Assembly (NCBI GenBank): GCA_963847715.1
Contig: CAWKAZ010000003.1
Coordinates: forward strand, 1-64,000
Source of the DNA: Acidiflorens sp963847715
GTDB taxonomy: Bacteria; Acidobacteriota; Terriglobia; Terriglobales; Acidobacteriaceae
DNA: 64,000 nucleotides
Reading direction: 5' to 3'
Positions 25,815 through 33,966 of the stretch are shown here, one piece after another. Position 1 is the stretch's first letter; each line of letters begins with the position of its first letter. The notes below the pieces were generated by a model. It was not told the DNA's origin and did not search any database. It saw only the letters and a list, made by a program, of their open reading frames with translations. Position numbers and translations under genes: made by a program.

Positions 25815-27041
25815 ATGTCGACGAAGTTGAAGATCACGGTCATTGCCAGTTCTCTCGCCATTCTGCTGTTTACCATCGTGGGCGGTTTCGTGAACGTTCG
25901 CGCCTCCTCGAATGACGGCGCGTATCGCCAGCTTTCGGTGTACAGCGAGGTGCTGTCGCGCATCCGCCTGGAATATGTCGAGGAGCCGAATATCTCTGGC
26001 GTCACCGAAGGCGCGTTGCACGGCCTGCTTGAGTCGCTCGACGCCAATTCCAGTTACCTTTCGGCGGAAGAGTACAAGCGCTACAAGAGCATGAAGACTG
26101 AGGGCAAGGCCGAGATCGGCGCGACCGTCTCCAAGCGCTTCGGGTATGCGGACGTAGTCGCGGTCATTCCTGGCGGACCCGCCGAGAAAGCGGGCATCGA
26201 GAACTCGGACATCATTGAATCCATCGAGGGCAAGAGCACGCACGATATGTCACTGGCCGAAATTCACGGCCTGCTTTATGGCGACGTAGGATCGACCCTG
26301 ACCGTCGCCGTAGTGCGGCCGCGGAAAGCGGAACCGCAGAAGATTGTCATCACGCGCGACATGGTCGCGATCCCTCCCGTCACCGAAAAAATGCTGGCCG
26401 ACAATGTCGGCTACATCAAGGTTGACGCGATCCCGGACGGCAAGTCGCAGGAGATTGCCAACAAGATTCGCGATCTGCAAAAGCAGGGAGCGAAGAAGCT
26501 CATTCTCGACCTGCGCAACTCAGCCAGCGGCGCCGAGTCTGAAGGCATTGCCACGGCCAACCTATTTCTTGATCACGGCACCATCACTTACTTGCAAGGG
26601 CAGAAGTATCCGCGGCAGGCTTTCAATGCCGACCCTGCAAAAGACGTGACCAAGCTGCCCGTAGCTGTCCTGGTAAATCGCGGCACGGCCGGCCCGGCAG
26701 AAATTGTGGCGGACGCGATTCTTGAGAACGCTCGCGGCGACGTTGTCGGAGATAAAACCTTCGGGGACGGTTCGGTGCAGAAAACGATCGAAATGCCGGA
26801 CAGCTCCGCGCTCATCCTTTCGGTCGCGAAGTATTACTCGCCCAGCGGCAAGGCTATTCAGGATGCAGCGGTCACGCCGAATGTCCTGATCGCCGACAGT
26901 ACCGAGGACGACGGCGGATTACCGGACGAAGAGCAGCCCGCAACTCCCGACGAGAAGAAAGAAGTGAAGCCGAAGCCGCAGACCGACGATCAGTTGAACA
27001 AAGCCCTGGAAGTCCTGAAGAACCGGGAAGCAAAAGGGTAA
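25815..27041 (+). CDS. S41-family (CtpA-like) protein without catalytic Ser and Lys
   Basis: 408 residues from ATG 25815. An N-terminal membrane anchor (about 6-28) is followed by the S41 N-domain helices (YSEVLSRIRLEYVEEPN), a PDZ domain (about 98-170; VIPGGPAEKAGIENSD), the peptidase core (VGYIKVDAIPDG, LILDLRNSASG) and a charged Pro/Glu/Lys tail. In CtpA/Tsp the catalytic motifs are GSASASE and FGKGxVQ. Here they read NRGTAGPAEI and TFGDGSVQ: Gly293 replaces the nucleophile Ser, and Asp318 replaces the Lys, while Gln322 stays. The protein is therefore probably a non-catalytic scaffold or PDZ binder, or uses another mechanism. It lies 150 bases upstream of PBP1A on the same strand. Confidence 0.82.
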   Translation: MSTKLKITVIASSLAILLFTIVGGFVNVRASSNDGAYRQLSVYSEVLSRIRLEYVEEPNISGVTEGALHGLLESLDANSSYLSAEEYKRYKSMKTEGKAEIGATVSKRFGYADVVAVIPGGPAEKAGIENSDIIESIEGKSTHDMSLAEIHGLLYGDVGSTLTVAVVRPRKAEPQKIVITRDMVAIPPVTEKMLADNVGYIKVDAIPDGKSQEIANKIRDLQKQGAKKLILDLRNSASGAESEGIATANLFLDHGTITYLQGQKYPRQAFNADPAKDVTKLPVAVLVNRGTAGPAEIVADAILENARGDVVGDKTFGDGSVQKTIEMPDSSALILSVAKYYSPSGKAIQDAAVTPNVLIADSTEDDGGLPDEEQPATPDEKKEVKPKPQTDDQLNKALEVLKNREAKG

Positions 27042-27048
27042 GACTCAG

Positions 27049-27137
27049 GTTTCAGAGTTTCAAGGTTTCAAAAGTTCATAATCGCTCGCTTCGGCGGGCG
27101 ATTTTCTTTTGCCCCTGAAACCTTGAAACTCTGAAAC
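27049..27137. terminator. Nested inverted repeat with an inner terminator hairpin
   Basis: A perfect 22-bp inverted repeat (27049-27070 and 27116-27137, built from the words TTTCAGAG, TTTCAAGG and their complements) encloses a hairpin ATCGCTCGC-TTCG-GCGGGCGAT (27081-27102) followed by TTTCTTTT. A third, partial copy of the GAAACTCTGAAACTTTGAAA word lies at 27163-27185, next to the PBP start. The inner hairpin probably ends the S41 transcript. Confidence 0.65.
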
Positions 27138-27191
27138 TTTGAACCTGGCCCTTTGCTAACATTGAAACTCTGAAACTTTGAAACCTGCGCT

Positions 27192-29432
27192 TTGAAAATC
27201 ATCTACCGACATCTACCGACGATTGAGATTGGCGGGCTGAAGCTGGTCGGAGTTGTCGTCTTCGGATTGCTGCTCGTTCTCTCCGCCGCTGTGGGCGCAG
27301 CTTCTGGACTCTTGCTCGTCTACTCGACGGATCTGCCGCAGGTGGAGGAACTCGAGCGCTATCGCCCCAGTTCCGTCACCGAACTTTATGACGGGAAGGG
27401 CCGGGTGATCGGCACGTTCGCTTTGCAGCGCCGCGTCATTGCCGCCTACGATGATTACCCCGAGGTTCTCCGCAATGCCCTGATCTCGATTGAAGACAAG
27501 GATTTCTACACTCACTCCGGCATCAACATCTGGCGCATTGCGGGCGCGGCGTATCGCGACATCGAATCCGGCGGCAAAGTGCAGGGAGCGTCCACCCTCA
27601 CCATGCAATTGGCGCGCAATCTTTTCCTCTCTCCAGACCGCTCGTTTTATCGCAAGGTACAAGAGTCGCTGATGGCGATTCAGATCGAGCGCCGCTTCAC
27701 CAAGCCGCAGATCTTCACGCTGTACGCGAACCAGATTTTCCTTGGGCATGGCGCCTATGGCTATGAGGCCGCGTCGCAATACTATTTCAGCAAACCGGCC
27801 AAGCAACTGAAGCTCGAAGAAGCGGCTTTGCTCGCGGGACTTCCCAAGGCGCCGCAATATTATTCGCCCGTCACTCATCCCGACCGCGCCATCAAGCGCC
27901 GTAACCTCGTAATCAATGGCATGCTTGAGGACGGCAAAATTACCGCCGCGCAGGCTGCCGACGCCAAGGCGAAGCCGATCGTTCTGAACCTGGCGAAGGA
28001 TCCGAACTCGCTGGCTCCTCACTACGTCGAAGAAATCCGGCGCTACCTTGAAGCGAAGTACGGCAGCGATCAGGTTCACGCGGGCGGCTTGCGAGTCTAC
28101 ACATCGCTCGATACCGATCTGCAGCGAGCCGCGCGCCATGCTTTGCTCGATGGCCTGGCCTCTTACGAGCGGAGGCATGGATGGCACGGGAAGTTGCTGA
28201 ACGTCATTGCCCAGGGCCAGAAGCTCGACAAGTACGTCGACCCTGACTGGGACGAGGATCCAGAAACTAACGGCTATGTGCATGCGCTCGTGACCCAGGT
28301 CTCACCGGCCACCGCCGATGTCCACTTCGGCCAGTACTCGGCTGCACTCACGCCGTCGGACGTTGCGTGGACGCAGAGTAAGGCCTCCAAGCTCAAACTT
28401 CCCGACATCCTGCATGCCGGCGACATCGTCTACGTCAAAGTGCTCTCGCTTGATGCCGGCGGCAAGGCGCGCGTCAGCCTGGAACAGGACTCGGGCGCGG
28501 AAGGCGCACTCGTCGCCATCGATAATGCAACTGGAGAAATCAAGGCCATGGTCGGCGGCCGTGACTTCAATCTCTCGAAGTTCAACCGGGCCACGCAGGC
28601 GCTGCGGCAGGTCGGATCTTCGTTCAAGCCCTACGTCTATACCGCCGTGATCGACCAGGGCGGAAGCCCCGACGACACGATCCTCGATGCCCCAGTAACT
28701 TTTCCCACCGCTTCGGGCCCGTATTCGCCACATAATTACGACGACAAATTCGAGGGCACTATCACGCTGCGGCGCGCGCTGGCACAGTCTCGAAACATTC
28801 CCGCGCTCAAACTCGCCGACCACGTTGGTATCAAGACGGTCATCGATTATGCCCACCGCTTCGGCGTAACGGCCAACATTCCTGCCTATCTTCCGGTGGC
28901 GCTCGGGTCGGCCGAGATTACGCCCCTCGAACAGACCTCGGCATTCAGCGTGTTTCCCAACGATGGCGTGCGCATCGCTCCGCGCTACATCACCAAGGTG
29001 ACCGACTACGAAGGACGAATTCTGGAGGAAGATTTCTCCGACATTAAAGATGTGGTCAGTTCCCGCACCGCGCGCATTATGACCTCCATGCTGCGCGAAG
29101 TCGTGTTGCACGGCACCGCTGTCGCCGCCGCCAAGATGCCTTATCCTCTGGCCGGAAAGACGGGGACCACCAATGATTTCACCGACGCGTGGTTCGTGGG
29201 CTTTTCTCCATCGCTCACCTGCGGCGTGTGGATCGGCTATGACGAAAAGAAATCCCTCGGCGACAAAGAAACTGGAGGCCACGCGGCGTTGCCAGTCTGG
29301 ATGCAGTTTATGAGCGTCGCGCTCGCCGGGAAAGATCCTGGCGAATTCCCGCCAGTGCTCCCGACGGGGACGGCGGTCGCGCGAAAAGTGGATACTCCGG
29401 ATGTCGCTCCTGGAGATGGGGAAACGCATTGA
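27192..29432 (+). CDS. Class A penicillin-binding protein (PBP1A type)
   Basis: 746 residues from a TTG at 27192. It is a bifunctional peptidoglycan synthase. One N-terminal membrane segment (about 18-45) is followed by the GT51 glycosyltransferase (SIEDKDFYTHSGINIWRI with catalytic Glu101; QGASTLTMQLARNLF; RKVQESLMAIQIERRF), an intervening OB-like domain, and the transpeptidase with SxxK motif GSSFKPYVY, SxN SRNIPAL and KTGTTNDFTDAWFVGFSP. All catalytic residues are present. The C-terminus is short and acidic. It is preceded by the S41 pseudo-protease, which suggests a cell-wall context for that gene. Gene symbol not given because several paralogues exist in this phylum. Confidence 0.93.
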   Translation: MKIIYRHLPTIEIGGLKLVGVVVFGLLLVLSAAVGAASGLLLVYSTDLPQVEELERYRPSSVTELYDGKGRVIGTFALQRRVIAAYDDYPEVLRNALISIEDKDFYTHSGINIWRIAGAAYRDIESGGKVQGASTLTMQLARNLFLSPDRSFYRKVQESLMAIQIERRFTKPQIFTLYANQIFLGHGAYGYEAASQYYFSKPAKQLKLEEAALLAGLPKAPQYYSPVTHPDRAIKRRNLVINGMLEDGKITAAQAADAKAKPIVLNLAKDPNSLAPHYVEEIRRYLEAKYGSDQVHAGGLRVYTSLDTDLQRAARHALLDGLASYERRHGWHGKLLNVIAQGQKLDKYVDPDWDEDPETNGYVHALVTQVSPATADVHFGQYSAALTPSDVAWTQSKASKLKLPDILHAGDIVYVKVLSLDAGGKARVSLEQDSGAEGALVAIDNATGEIKAMVGGRDFNLSKFNRATQALRQVGSSFKPYVYTAVIDQGGSPDDTILDAPVTFPTASGPYSPHNYDDKFEGTITLRRALAQSRNIPALKLADHVGIKTVIDYAHRFGVTANIPAYLPVALGSAEITPLEQTSAFSVFPNDGVRIAPRYITKVTDYEGRILEEDFSDIKDVVSSRTARIMTSMLREVVLHGTAVAAAKMPYPLAGKTGTTNDFTDAWFVGFSPSLTCGVWIGYDEKKSLGDKETGGHAALPVWMQFMSVALAGKDPGEFPPVLPTGTAVARKVDTPDVAPGDGETH

Positions 29433-29447
29433 CCCAGCTGTCGGCTC

Positions 29448-30635
29448 TCAGCTGTCAGCTCTCAGTAAAGCCTTTCGCGCCAGGCGCGCTATGCGTACGA
29501 CTCGATAGAGAGGGAACAGAGATTCGGGCAACTGTACGGTTGCCACATCGCTCGCACCTGGCGTCGAAACCAGCCGCCAGAGATAGCGCCAGCGATCACT
29601 TCTCCGCTCACGCAGCCTCCGAATCAGGTGGAAGTATTCTGTGGACTCGAAATCATAAGCCACACCGCGAGCCAATCTGTCGGCAAATTCTGCGCCCAAA
29701 ATCGGCACCTGCGAATCGGCTGTCATCATTCCTTCGGCGGGTTCCGGCAGCGCAACTCGCAGGACATTCTTTACCAGCCAGAAGCTGACGCCGAGCATAC
29801 GAACGATCCCGCACTTCCGCGCTCGCTCCAGAACCTGCGAGTAGTCGATTGACTGAGTTCGTAACGTCTCCGCGATGTCCGCGATCCAGATCAGACGCGT
29901 CCAAAGATGCTTGGCAGCGTGCAAGCACAGTACCAGCAGAAGATCCTCAGCAGAGAGGCTCGGCACCTCGCACCCGCCGACGACTGCTCGACCGGCCCGC
30001 GACAACAACTCCGGCACCTCGAGATCGACGGCGTAGAAATGCGGCAGGACCTTCCACTGCAGCTCAACCAGGTTTTTACCCGCCGTGCCGTCAAAGGAGC
30101 ATTCGTAACCTGTGCTTAGCCACAACCGTTCGACCGCTGGGGAGAACTCTTTAGAAGCGTGACATCCAAGTTCCGCGAGCGCCCGTTTCGCTCGCGCGAA
30201 ATCCGCAGCGGACACAAGGAAGTCGAGGTCAGAGGAACTTCGCAGTCCCGGATCACCATAAAGAGACTGCGCGAGTGCCGGCCCTTTGTACGGAACCACG
30301 CGCAGTTGCATGCGTTCGAACTGCTGCGCGATTCGCGCCAGTTCAGCCGTAAACCAAAGGCTACGCCGCAGGTTCGCTTCGTACCCGGATCGTAACAATT
30401 GCTCGATCTCAGCCGGAAGGGCACAGCCGCATCCAATCAAGTTCCGCGCTACGAGCGGTAGAACTCCGTGCTGTTCGGCGAGCCGCAGAAGTTCGTTCCA
30501 GTCGACTGCGGCATAATCCCAGTGCGCAAGACGCTCAATCTGCTCCGCGTTCAGATCCTTCCCGGCCAGCGCGCATAGCAGATCGTACTCGCCCTCACTC
30601 GGCGGCGCAGGGCTCGATTTGGGAGAGGCAGGCAA
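29448..30635 (-). CDS. Nucleotidyltransferase family 5 protein of the RiPP locus
   Basis: 395 residues. It matches the NTP_transf_5 family (about 330-400 residues). The N-terminal helical part contains WNELLRLAEQHGVLPLVARNL, then YKGPALAQSLYGDPGLRSSS and the acidic catalytic motif SDLDFLVSAADFARAKRAL (about residues 135-155), and a helical C-terminal half (LCLHAAKHLWTRLIWIADI). Such proteins accompany lasso-peptide and other RiPP clusters that also contain an HprK-like kinase, where they are thought to add a nucleotide or act on a phosphorylated product. Here it is divergent from the ABC transporter gene with 118 bases between starts, so it is likely part of the same locus. Confidence 0.8.
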   Translation of the reverse strand: MPASPKSSPAPPSEGEYDLLCALAGKDLNAEQIERLAHWDYAAVDWNELLRLAEQHGVLPLVARNLIGCGCALPAEIEQLLRSGYEANLRRSLWFTAELARIAQQFERMQLRVVPYKGPALAQSLYGDPGLRSSSDLDFLVSAADFARAKRALAELGCHASKEFSPAVERLWLSTGYECSFDGTAGKNLVELQWKVLPHFYAVDLEVPELLSRAGRAVVGGCEVPSLSAEDLLLVLCLHAAKHLWTRLIWIADIAETLRTQSIDYSQVLERARKCGIVRMLGVSFWLVKNVLRVALPEPAEGMMTADSQVPILGAEFADRLARGVAYDFESTEYFHLIRRLRERRSDRWRYLWRLVSTPGASDVATVQLPESLFPLYRVVRIARLARKALLRADS

Positions 30636-30703
30636 GAGTTCAGTCCCGGAGGCGTTTTGCGGGCGCCCCGCCAGTCAGAATCAATCGGATCGCGAATCGC
30701 CAC

Positions 30704-30709
30704 TATAAT
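30704..30709 (+). promoter_or_regulatory. Candidate -10 element for the RiPP operon
   Basis: TATAAT at 30704-30709 lies 45 bases before the ABC ATPase start at 30754. The hexamer 17 bases further upstream (TCAATC) is a weak -35 match. Confidence 0.4.
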
Positions 30710-30753
30710 ACAGAGTCTTCAGCTCGCATCGATTTGCACTTGGCGCGGATCTC

Positions 30754-31542
30754 ATGGCTCAAGTCGTGTTCGAATCCGTTCGAAAGATTTTTCGCCATCG
30801 TCCCGCCTTGTTCAACTGGCTTGGGCGGGAGCGATCGGGCGAAACGGTCGCCCTGCACGACGTCTTTTTCTCTGCTCCACCGTCGGAAGTTCTGGTGCTG
30901 CTCGGTCCAAACGGCAGCGGGAAGACCACCGCTCTCAAGTTGATTTCGACCGTGCTGCTGCCGGATTCTGGGATCGTCCGTGTGGGCGGCTTTGACACCG
31001 CAAGCAACGCCGGGGAGGTTCGGCGGCGGGTCGGCATCGCAGTGGCCGGCGAGCGCTCGTTCTTCCCGCGCCTCTCCGCTCGCGAAAACCTCGCCTTCTT
31101 CGCTGCGCTCGACGAGGTCCCACGCGCCGATCGGTCATATCGGATTGCCGAGGTGCTTCACGACACTGGTCTCGAGGAGCAGGCCGACACTCTGGTAATG
31201 AAGTTCTCCAGCGGCATGTATCAACGACTGGGAATTGCGCGAGCGCTGGTGAAACGGCCAAGCGTGCTTCTGCTCGACGAGCCCACACGCAGCCTCGACG
31301 CGGCCAGCACGGCGCACTTCTGGACAACGATCCGTGCTCTGGCGGCGCAACAGACCACCGTTCTGCTGGCCACTCATAACTTCGCGGAAGCGGCCGCGGT
31401 CGGCAACCGCCTGCTGCTTCTGCATCGCGGCGAGATGCTCGCCCACCGCGCGGTTAACAGCGATAGCGCCGAAGCGCTACGCGCATTTTACTTTCGCATG
31501 ACGGGCGAAGTTGATGAGGCGGCGACTGCGCTCAAACTATGA
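30754..31542 (+). CDS. ABC transporter ATP-binding protein (RiPP locus)
   Basis: 262 residues. Walker A is GPNGSGKTTALKL (residues 51-58 for the loop), with the signature KFSSGMYQRLGIARALVK, a variant of LSGGQ, and Walker B SVLLLDEPTRSLD, plus an H-loop in LATHNF. It belongs to the ABC-2 / drug-exporter type of ATPase. Its stop overlaps the start of the permease gene by ATGA, so they are translated together as one exporter. In context it probably exports the modified peptide. The long N-terminal stretch before Walker A (KIFRHRPALFNWLGRERSGE) is typical of this subgroup. Confidence 0.9.
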   Translation: MAQVVFESVRKIFRHRPALFNWLGRERSGETVALHDVFFSAPPSEVLVLLGPNGSGKTTALKLISTVLLPDSGIVRVGGFDTASNAGEVRRRVGIAVAGERSFFPRLSARENLAFFAALDEVPRADRSYRIAEVLHDTGLEEQADTLVMKFSSGMYQRLGIARALVKRPSVLLLDEPTRSLDAASTAHFWTTIRALAAQQTTVLLATHNFAEAAAVGNRLLLLHRGEMLAHRAVNSDSAEALRAFYFRMTGEVDEAATALKL

Positions 31543-32339
31543 CTACCCCTCTCGACAAACTGCGCGCCGTTTTGTTGCGCGACCTGCTCACGGCGGTCCG
31601 CCACCGCAGCGGTTTTGTCCTGACCCTGGCAGGAGTACTTACCGAGCTTGCGGCTTTCTATTTTCTGTCGCGAGCCATCGGCCCCGGATTTCGCCCCGAC
31701 GGTGTCGAGTATTTCCCTTTTCTTCTGGTCGGAACGGGCGTCTACACTTTTTTCGTGATGAGCGCGCAAGCCTTTCTGAGCTCCGTCCAAGAAGCTCAAC
31801 AAACGGGAACTCTCGAGGTGCTGATGACCACCTCGACTCCGCCCGCGGAACTTATCGTTCTCAGTTCGGTTTCCGCCTTTGCCGGCAACCTCATCAACCT
31901 TCTCGTTTATCTAGTCGCGGGCGTCGCCGTTTTCCGCGCAGCTCTCCATGCCAATTTTTTGTCCTTCCTCGCGACCGTGATTTTGAGTCTGGCGATCGCA
32001 CTCGCGCTGGGGATCGTGGCAGCGACACTCCAAGTCGCGTTCCAGAAAGGCTCGGCTCTGGTGTGGCTGCTCGGTTCCGGAGTCTGGTTCCTGAGCGGAA
32101 CCATGTTTCCCATTAATAGCTTACCCCGTCCACTTGAACTCGTTGCCCGGGCCGTCCCGCTTACCTATGCCATCGACGCTATGCGCCGTGCGTTGCTGGA
32201 AGGACAGTCGATCACGACGATGGCTCCGACATTAGCGATCATGGCGGGCTTCGGCGTTGTACTGTTGCCCTTGGCTCTCATCGCTCTTTCATTCAGTTTG
32301 CGGCGGGCGCGGCGAAATGGAACTCTCTCATTTTATTGA
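31539..32339 (+). CDS. ABC-2 type transporter permease (RiPP locus)
   Basis: 266 residues with six likely membrane segments (FVLTLAGVLTELAAFYFL; YFPFLLVGTGVYTFFVM; then three between 115 and 200, and one at 235-258). ABC-2 landmarks are the re-entrant turn and the sequence PINSLPRPLELVARAVPLTYAIDAMRR, recognised by LPRPLE and PLTYAIDA. The reading frame begins within the ATPase stop codon. One permease plus one ATPase suggests a homodimeric exporter. It is followed by 134 bases and then the small precursor-like ORF. Confidence 0.88.
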   Translation: MTTPLDKLRAVLLRDLLTAVRHRSGFVLTLAGVLTELAAFYFLSRAIGPGFRPDGVEYFPFLLVGTGVYTFFVMSAQAFLSSVQEAQQTGTLEVLMTTSTPPAELIVLSSVSAFAGNLINLLVYLVAGVAVFRAALHANFLSFLATVILSLAIALALGIVAATLQVAFQKGSALVWLLGSGVWFLSGTMFPINSLPRPLELVARAVPLTYAIDAMRRALLEGQSITTMAPTLAIMAGFGVVLLPLALIALSFSLRRARRNGTLSFY

Positions 32340-32473
32340 GGATGTTGATTCGTTTTTTAGGGAATCTGTCTAAGTCATCTTGGCACCGGAGAAAGCCCTG
32401 TAGTACACTTCCCTTACTCTTGATCAATACCGGGGGATAAGCCACTCTCTATTACTGACTGGCTTGACCAACT

Positions 32474-32653
32474 ATGGATGACAATCGCGCTCCTCGCGAA
32501 AAAGGGCAACAGCCAGGCACTGTAAGCCAAGGCAAGAAGCTCTACCAGAAGCCGACATTCCGTCATGAGCGCGTGTTTGAGACGCTCGCGCTTTCTTGCG
32601 GCAAAGTTGGCGCCACACTCCCCCAATGTCAGTTCTCACGCAAAACCTCCTGA
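32474..32653 (+). CDS. Putative RiPP precursor peptide
   Basis: 59 residues from ATG 32474, ending at TGA 32651-32653; its last 28 bases overlap the next gene in another frame. The N-terminal 20 residues are charged and polar (MDDNRAPREKGQQPG). They are followed by LYQKPTFRHERVFETLAL, which contains Y24-x-x-P27-x-F29, the leader motif bound by the PqqD-type element in lasso peptides. The C-terminal part is SCGKVGATLPQCQFSRKTS, with Cys42 and Cys52 and a C-terminal Ser. The reading frame sits exactly between exporter and maturation genes. The ribosome site is poor, so expression may depend on coupling. This is the likely substrate of the kinase, chaperone and radical SAM enzyme encoded downstream. 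The assignment is inference from motif and position. Confidence 0.7.
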   Translation: MDDNRAPREKGQQPGTVSQGKKLYQKPTFRHERVFETLALSCGKVGATLPQCQFSRKTS

Positions 32654-33141
32654 CGCTCGAAGACCCCTCCTCTGCGCCGCGCGCGAACGGGGACGCGGAA
32701 CGCTCAGGTTTGGTGGCGGACGCGTTGCGTCTCGGCGGCCGGATTCGATTTCGGGTCCACGGCGAAAGCATGCTGCCTGCCCTGTGGCCCGCGGACATCG
32801 TTGAGATCGCGCGCTGTGCACCGGAAGAAGTCCGCGCGGGGGACATTGTGCTGGCGCTGCGCGACGGACGACTATTCCTGCATCGTCTCGTCGGCTCTTC
32901 GACTTCGGCCGGCTTCAAATTGCGCGGCGATTCCATGCCCGGCCCTGACCCGTGGTTCCCTTCTGAAGCATTGCTTGGACGTATCGTCGAGCCCAAAGAC
33001 GGAAGCCGCATTTTACCGGTGGTGTTTTCTCGGGCCATCGGTCTGGTCTTGTGCTATTTCGGTCTAGCCCGGCGGCTTGCACTCAAGCTGCACGCCTTGC
33101 GAACTCGGCCAGTCGGCGAATTTCAAAACCTGGAAGCGTAG
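32626..33141 (+). CDS. S26/SipW-like signal peptidase (RiPP locus)
   Basis: 171 residues from ATG 32626. The S24/S26 box RFRVHGESMLPALWPAD carries the nucleophile Ser48. The second box reads GDIVLALRDGRLFLHRLVG, with His86 where bacterial type I signal peptidases have Lys. A Ser-His pair is the arrangement of archaeal, ER-type and SipW signal peptidases. GDSMPGPDPWFP follows. A C-terminal membrane-like segment (AIGLVLCYFGLARRLAL) could anchor it. In this locus it is the best candidate for removing the leader of the precursor encoded just upstream. It overlaps the precursor ORF. Confidence 0.8.
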   Translation: MSVLTQNLLTLEDPSSAPRANGDAERSGLVADALRLGGRIRFRVHGESMLPALWPADIVEIARCAPEEVRAGDIVLALRDGRLFLHRLVGSSTSAGFKLRGDSMPGPDPWFPSEALLGRIVEPKDGSRILPVVFSRAIGLVLCYFGLARRLALKLHALRTRPVGEFQNLEA

Positions 33142-33144
33142 TAG

Positions 33145-33966
33145 ATGACGTCGTCGCGAAAAATCGCGTGTGTGGAGATCGGAGGAATTCCGATTGCCTT
33201 GTCCACCACCGACCCCGGCTTTCTCGATCTACTGCGCCAGCGCTATACGGACTTCCTGAGCGACTCCCTTCCAGAGTTTGAGCTGGGGTTTGAACTCGTC
33301 CCTCCCGGCCCAGTTTCCGATGACGATGTCCGGGTTCGCTTCGAAGGCGGTCAGTGGCTCATCGAGCGTGGTGATTTTCACGCCCGCTGGGACGCGCGCA
33401 CTGGCCGAGGTACGGTGCGCCAAAACGCCAACCCATATTCCCTCGATTCGGTGCTACGCATCCTGCACAGCTTGATTCTTGCTGACCGCGGCGGGTTCCT
33501 GCTGCATGCCGCCAGCGCGGTCGTGGATGGGCGTGCGTATCTGTTCTCGGGTATTTCCGGAGCCGGCAAAACTACGATGACGCGGCTCGCCCCACCTGAC
33601 GTTACTCTTTTGACCGACGAGATTTCGTATCTCCGGCCGGTGGCCGGAGGTTACTCCGCCTTCGGCACTCCGTTCGCGGGCGAATTGGCTCGGCCGGGAG
33701 AGAATTGCTCGGCCCCGGTTTCTGCGTTGTTCTTTCTGGAGCAGGGCCCCGAGAATCGCATTGATGAGATGTCGTCTGCCGAAGCACTCCGCCGCCTGAT
33801 GCGCAATATCCTGTTTTTCGCGGAGGATCCGGTTCTGGTGGAAAAGCTTCTGGCTATCGCGTGCGATTTCGTTGCCGCTATTCCCAATCGGCGCCTGACG
33901 TTCTATCCTGATGCAAGGGTGTGGGACGAAGTTCGCGGCTTCCAGGGAGTGACGCAGCATGCCTGA
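33145..33966 (+). CDS. HprK-related serine kinase (RiPP locus)
   Basis: 273 residues. The C-terminal half matches HPr kinase/phosphorylase-related proteins: LLHAASAVVDGRAYLFSG, Walker A GISGAGKTTM (P-loop 136-143), LLTDEISYLRP with the acidic metal ligands, and a distal GTPFAGE motif. The N-terminal 110 residues are family-typical but poorly conserved. In paeninodin-type lasso clusters such a kinase phosphorylates the C-terminal serine of the precursor; here the precursor-like ORF also ends in serine. The start lies 3 bases after the signal peptidase stop, and its own stop overlaps the start of the chaperone gene. Confidence 0.82.
   Translation: MTSSRKIACVEIGGIPIALSTTDPGFLDLLRQRYTDFLSDSLPEFELGFELVPPGPVSDDDVRVRFEGGQWLIERGDFHARWDARTGRGTVRQNANPYSLDSVLRILHSLILADRGGFLLHAASAVVDGRAYLFSGISGAGKTTMTRLAPPDVTLLTDEISYLRPVAGGYSAFGTPFAGELARPGENCSAPVSALFFLEQGPENRIDEMSSAEALRRLMRNILFFAEDPVLVEKLLAIACDFVAAIPNRRLTFYPDARVWDEVRGFQGVTQHA

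Noticed and set aside
27213..29429. Two long minus-strand ORFs opposite PBP1A
   Set aside because: They are shadows of a complete class A PBP; no start site or motif supports them.
32340..32473. A second small peptide upstream of the precursor-like ORF
   Set aside because: Frames in this spacer are short and lack the YxxP motif or cysteines.
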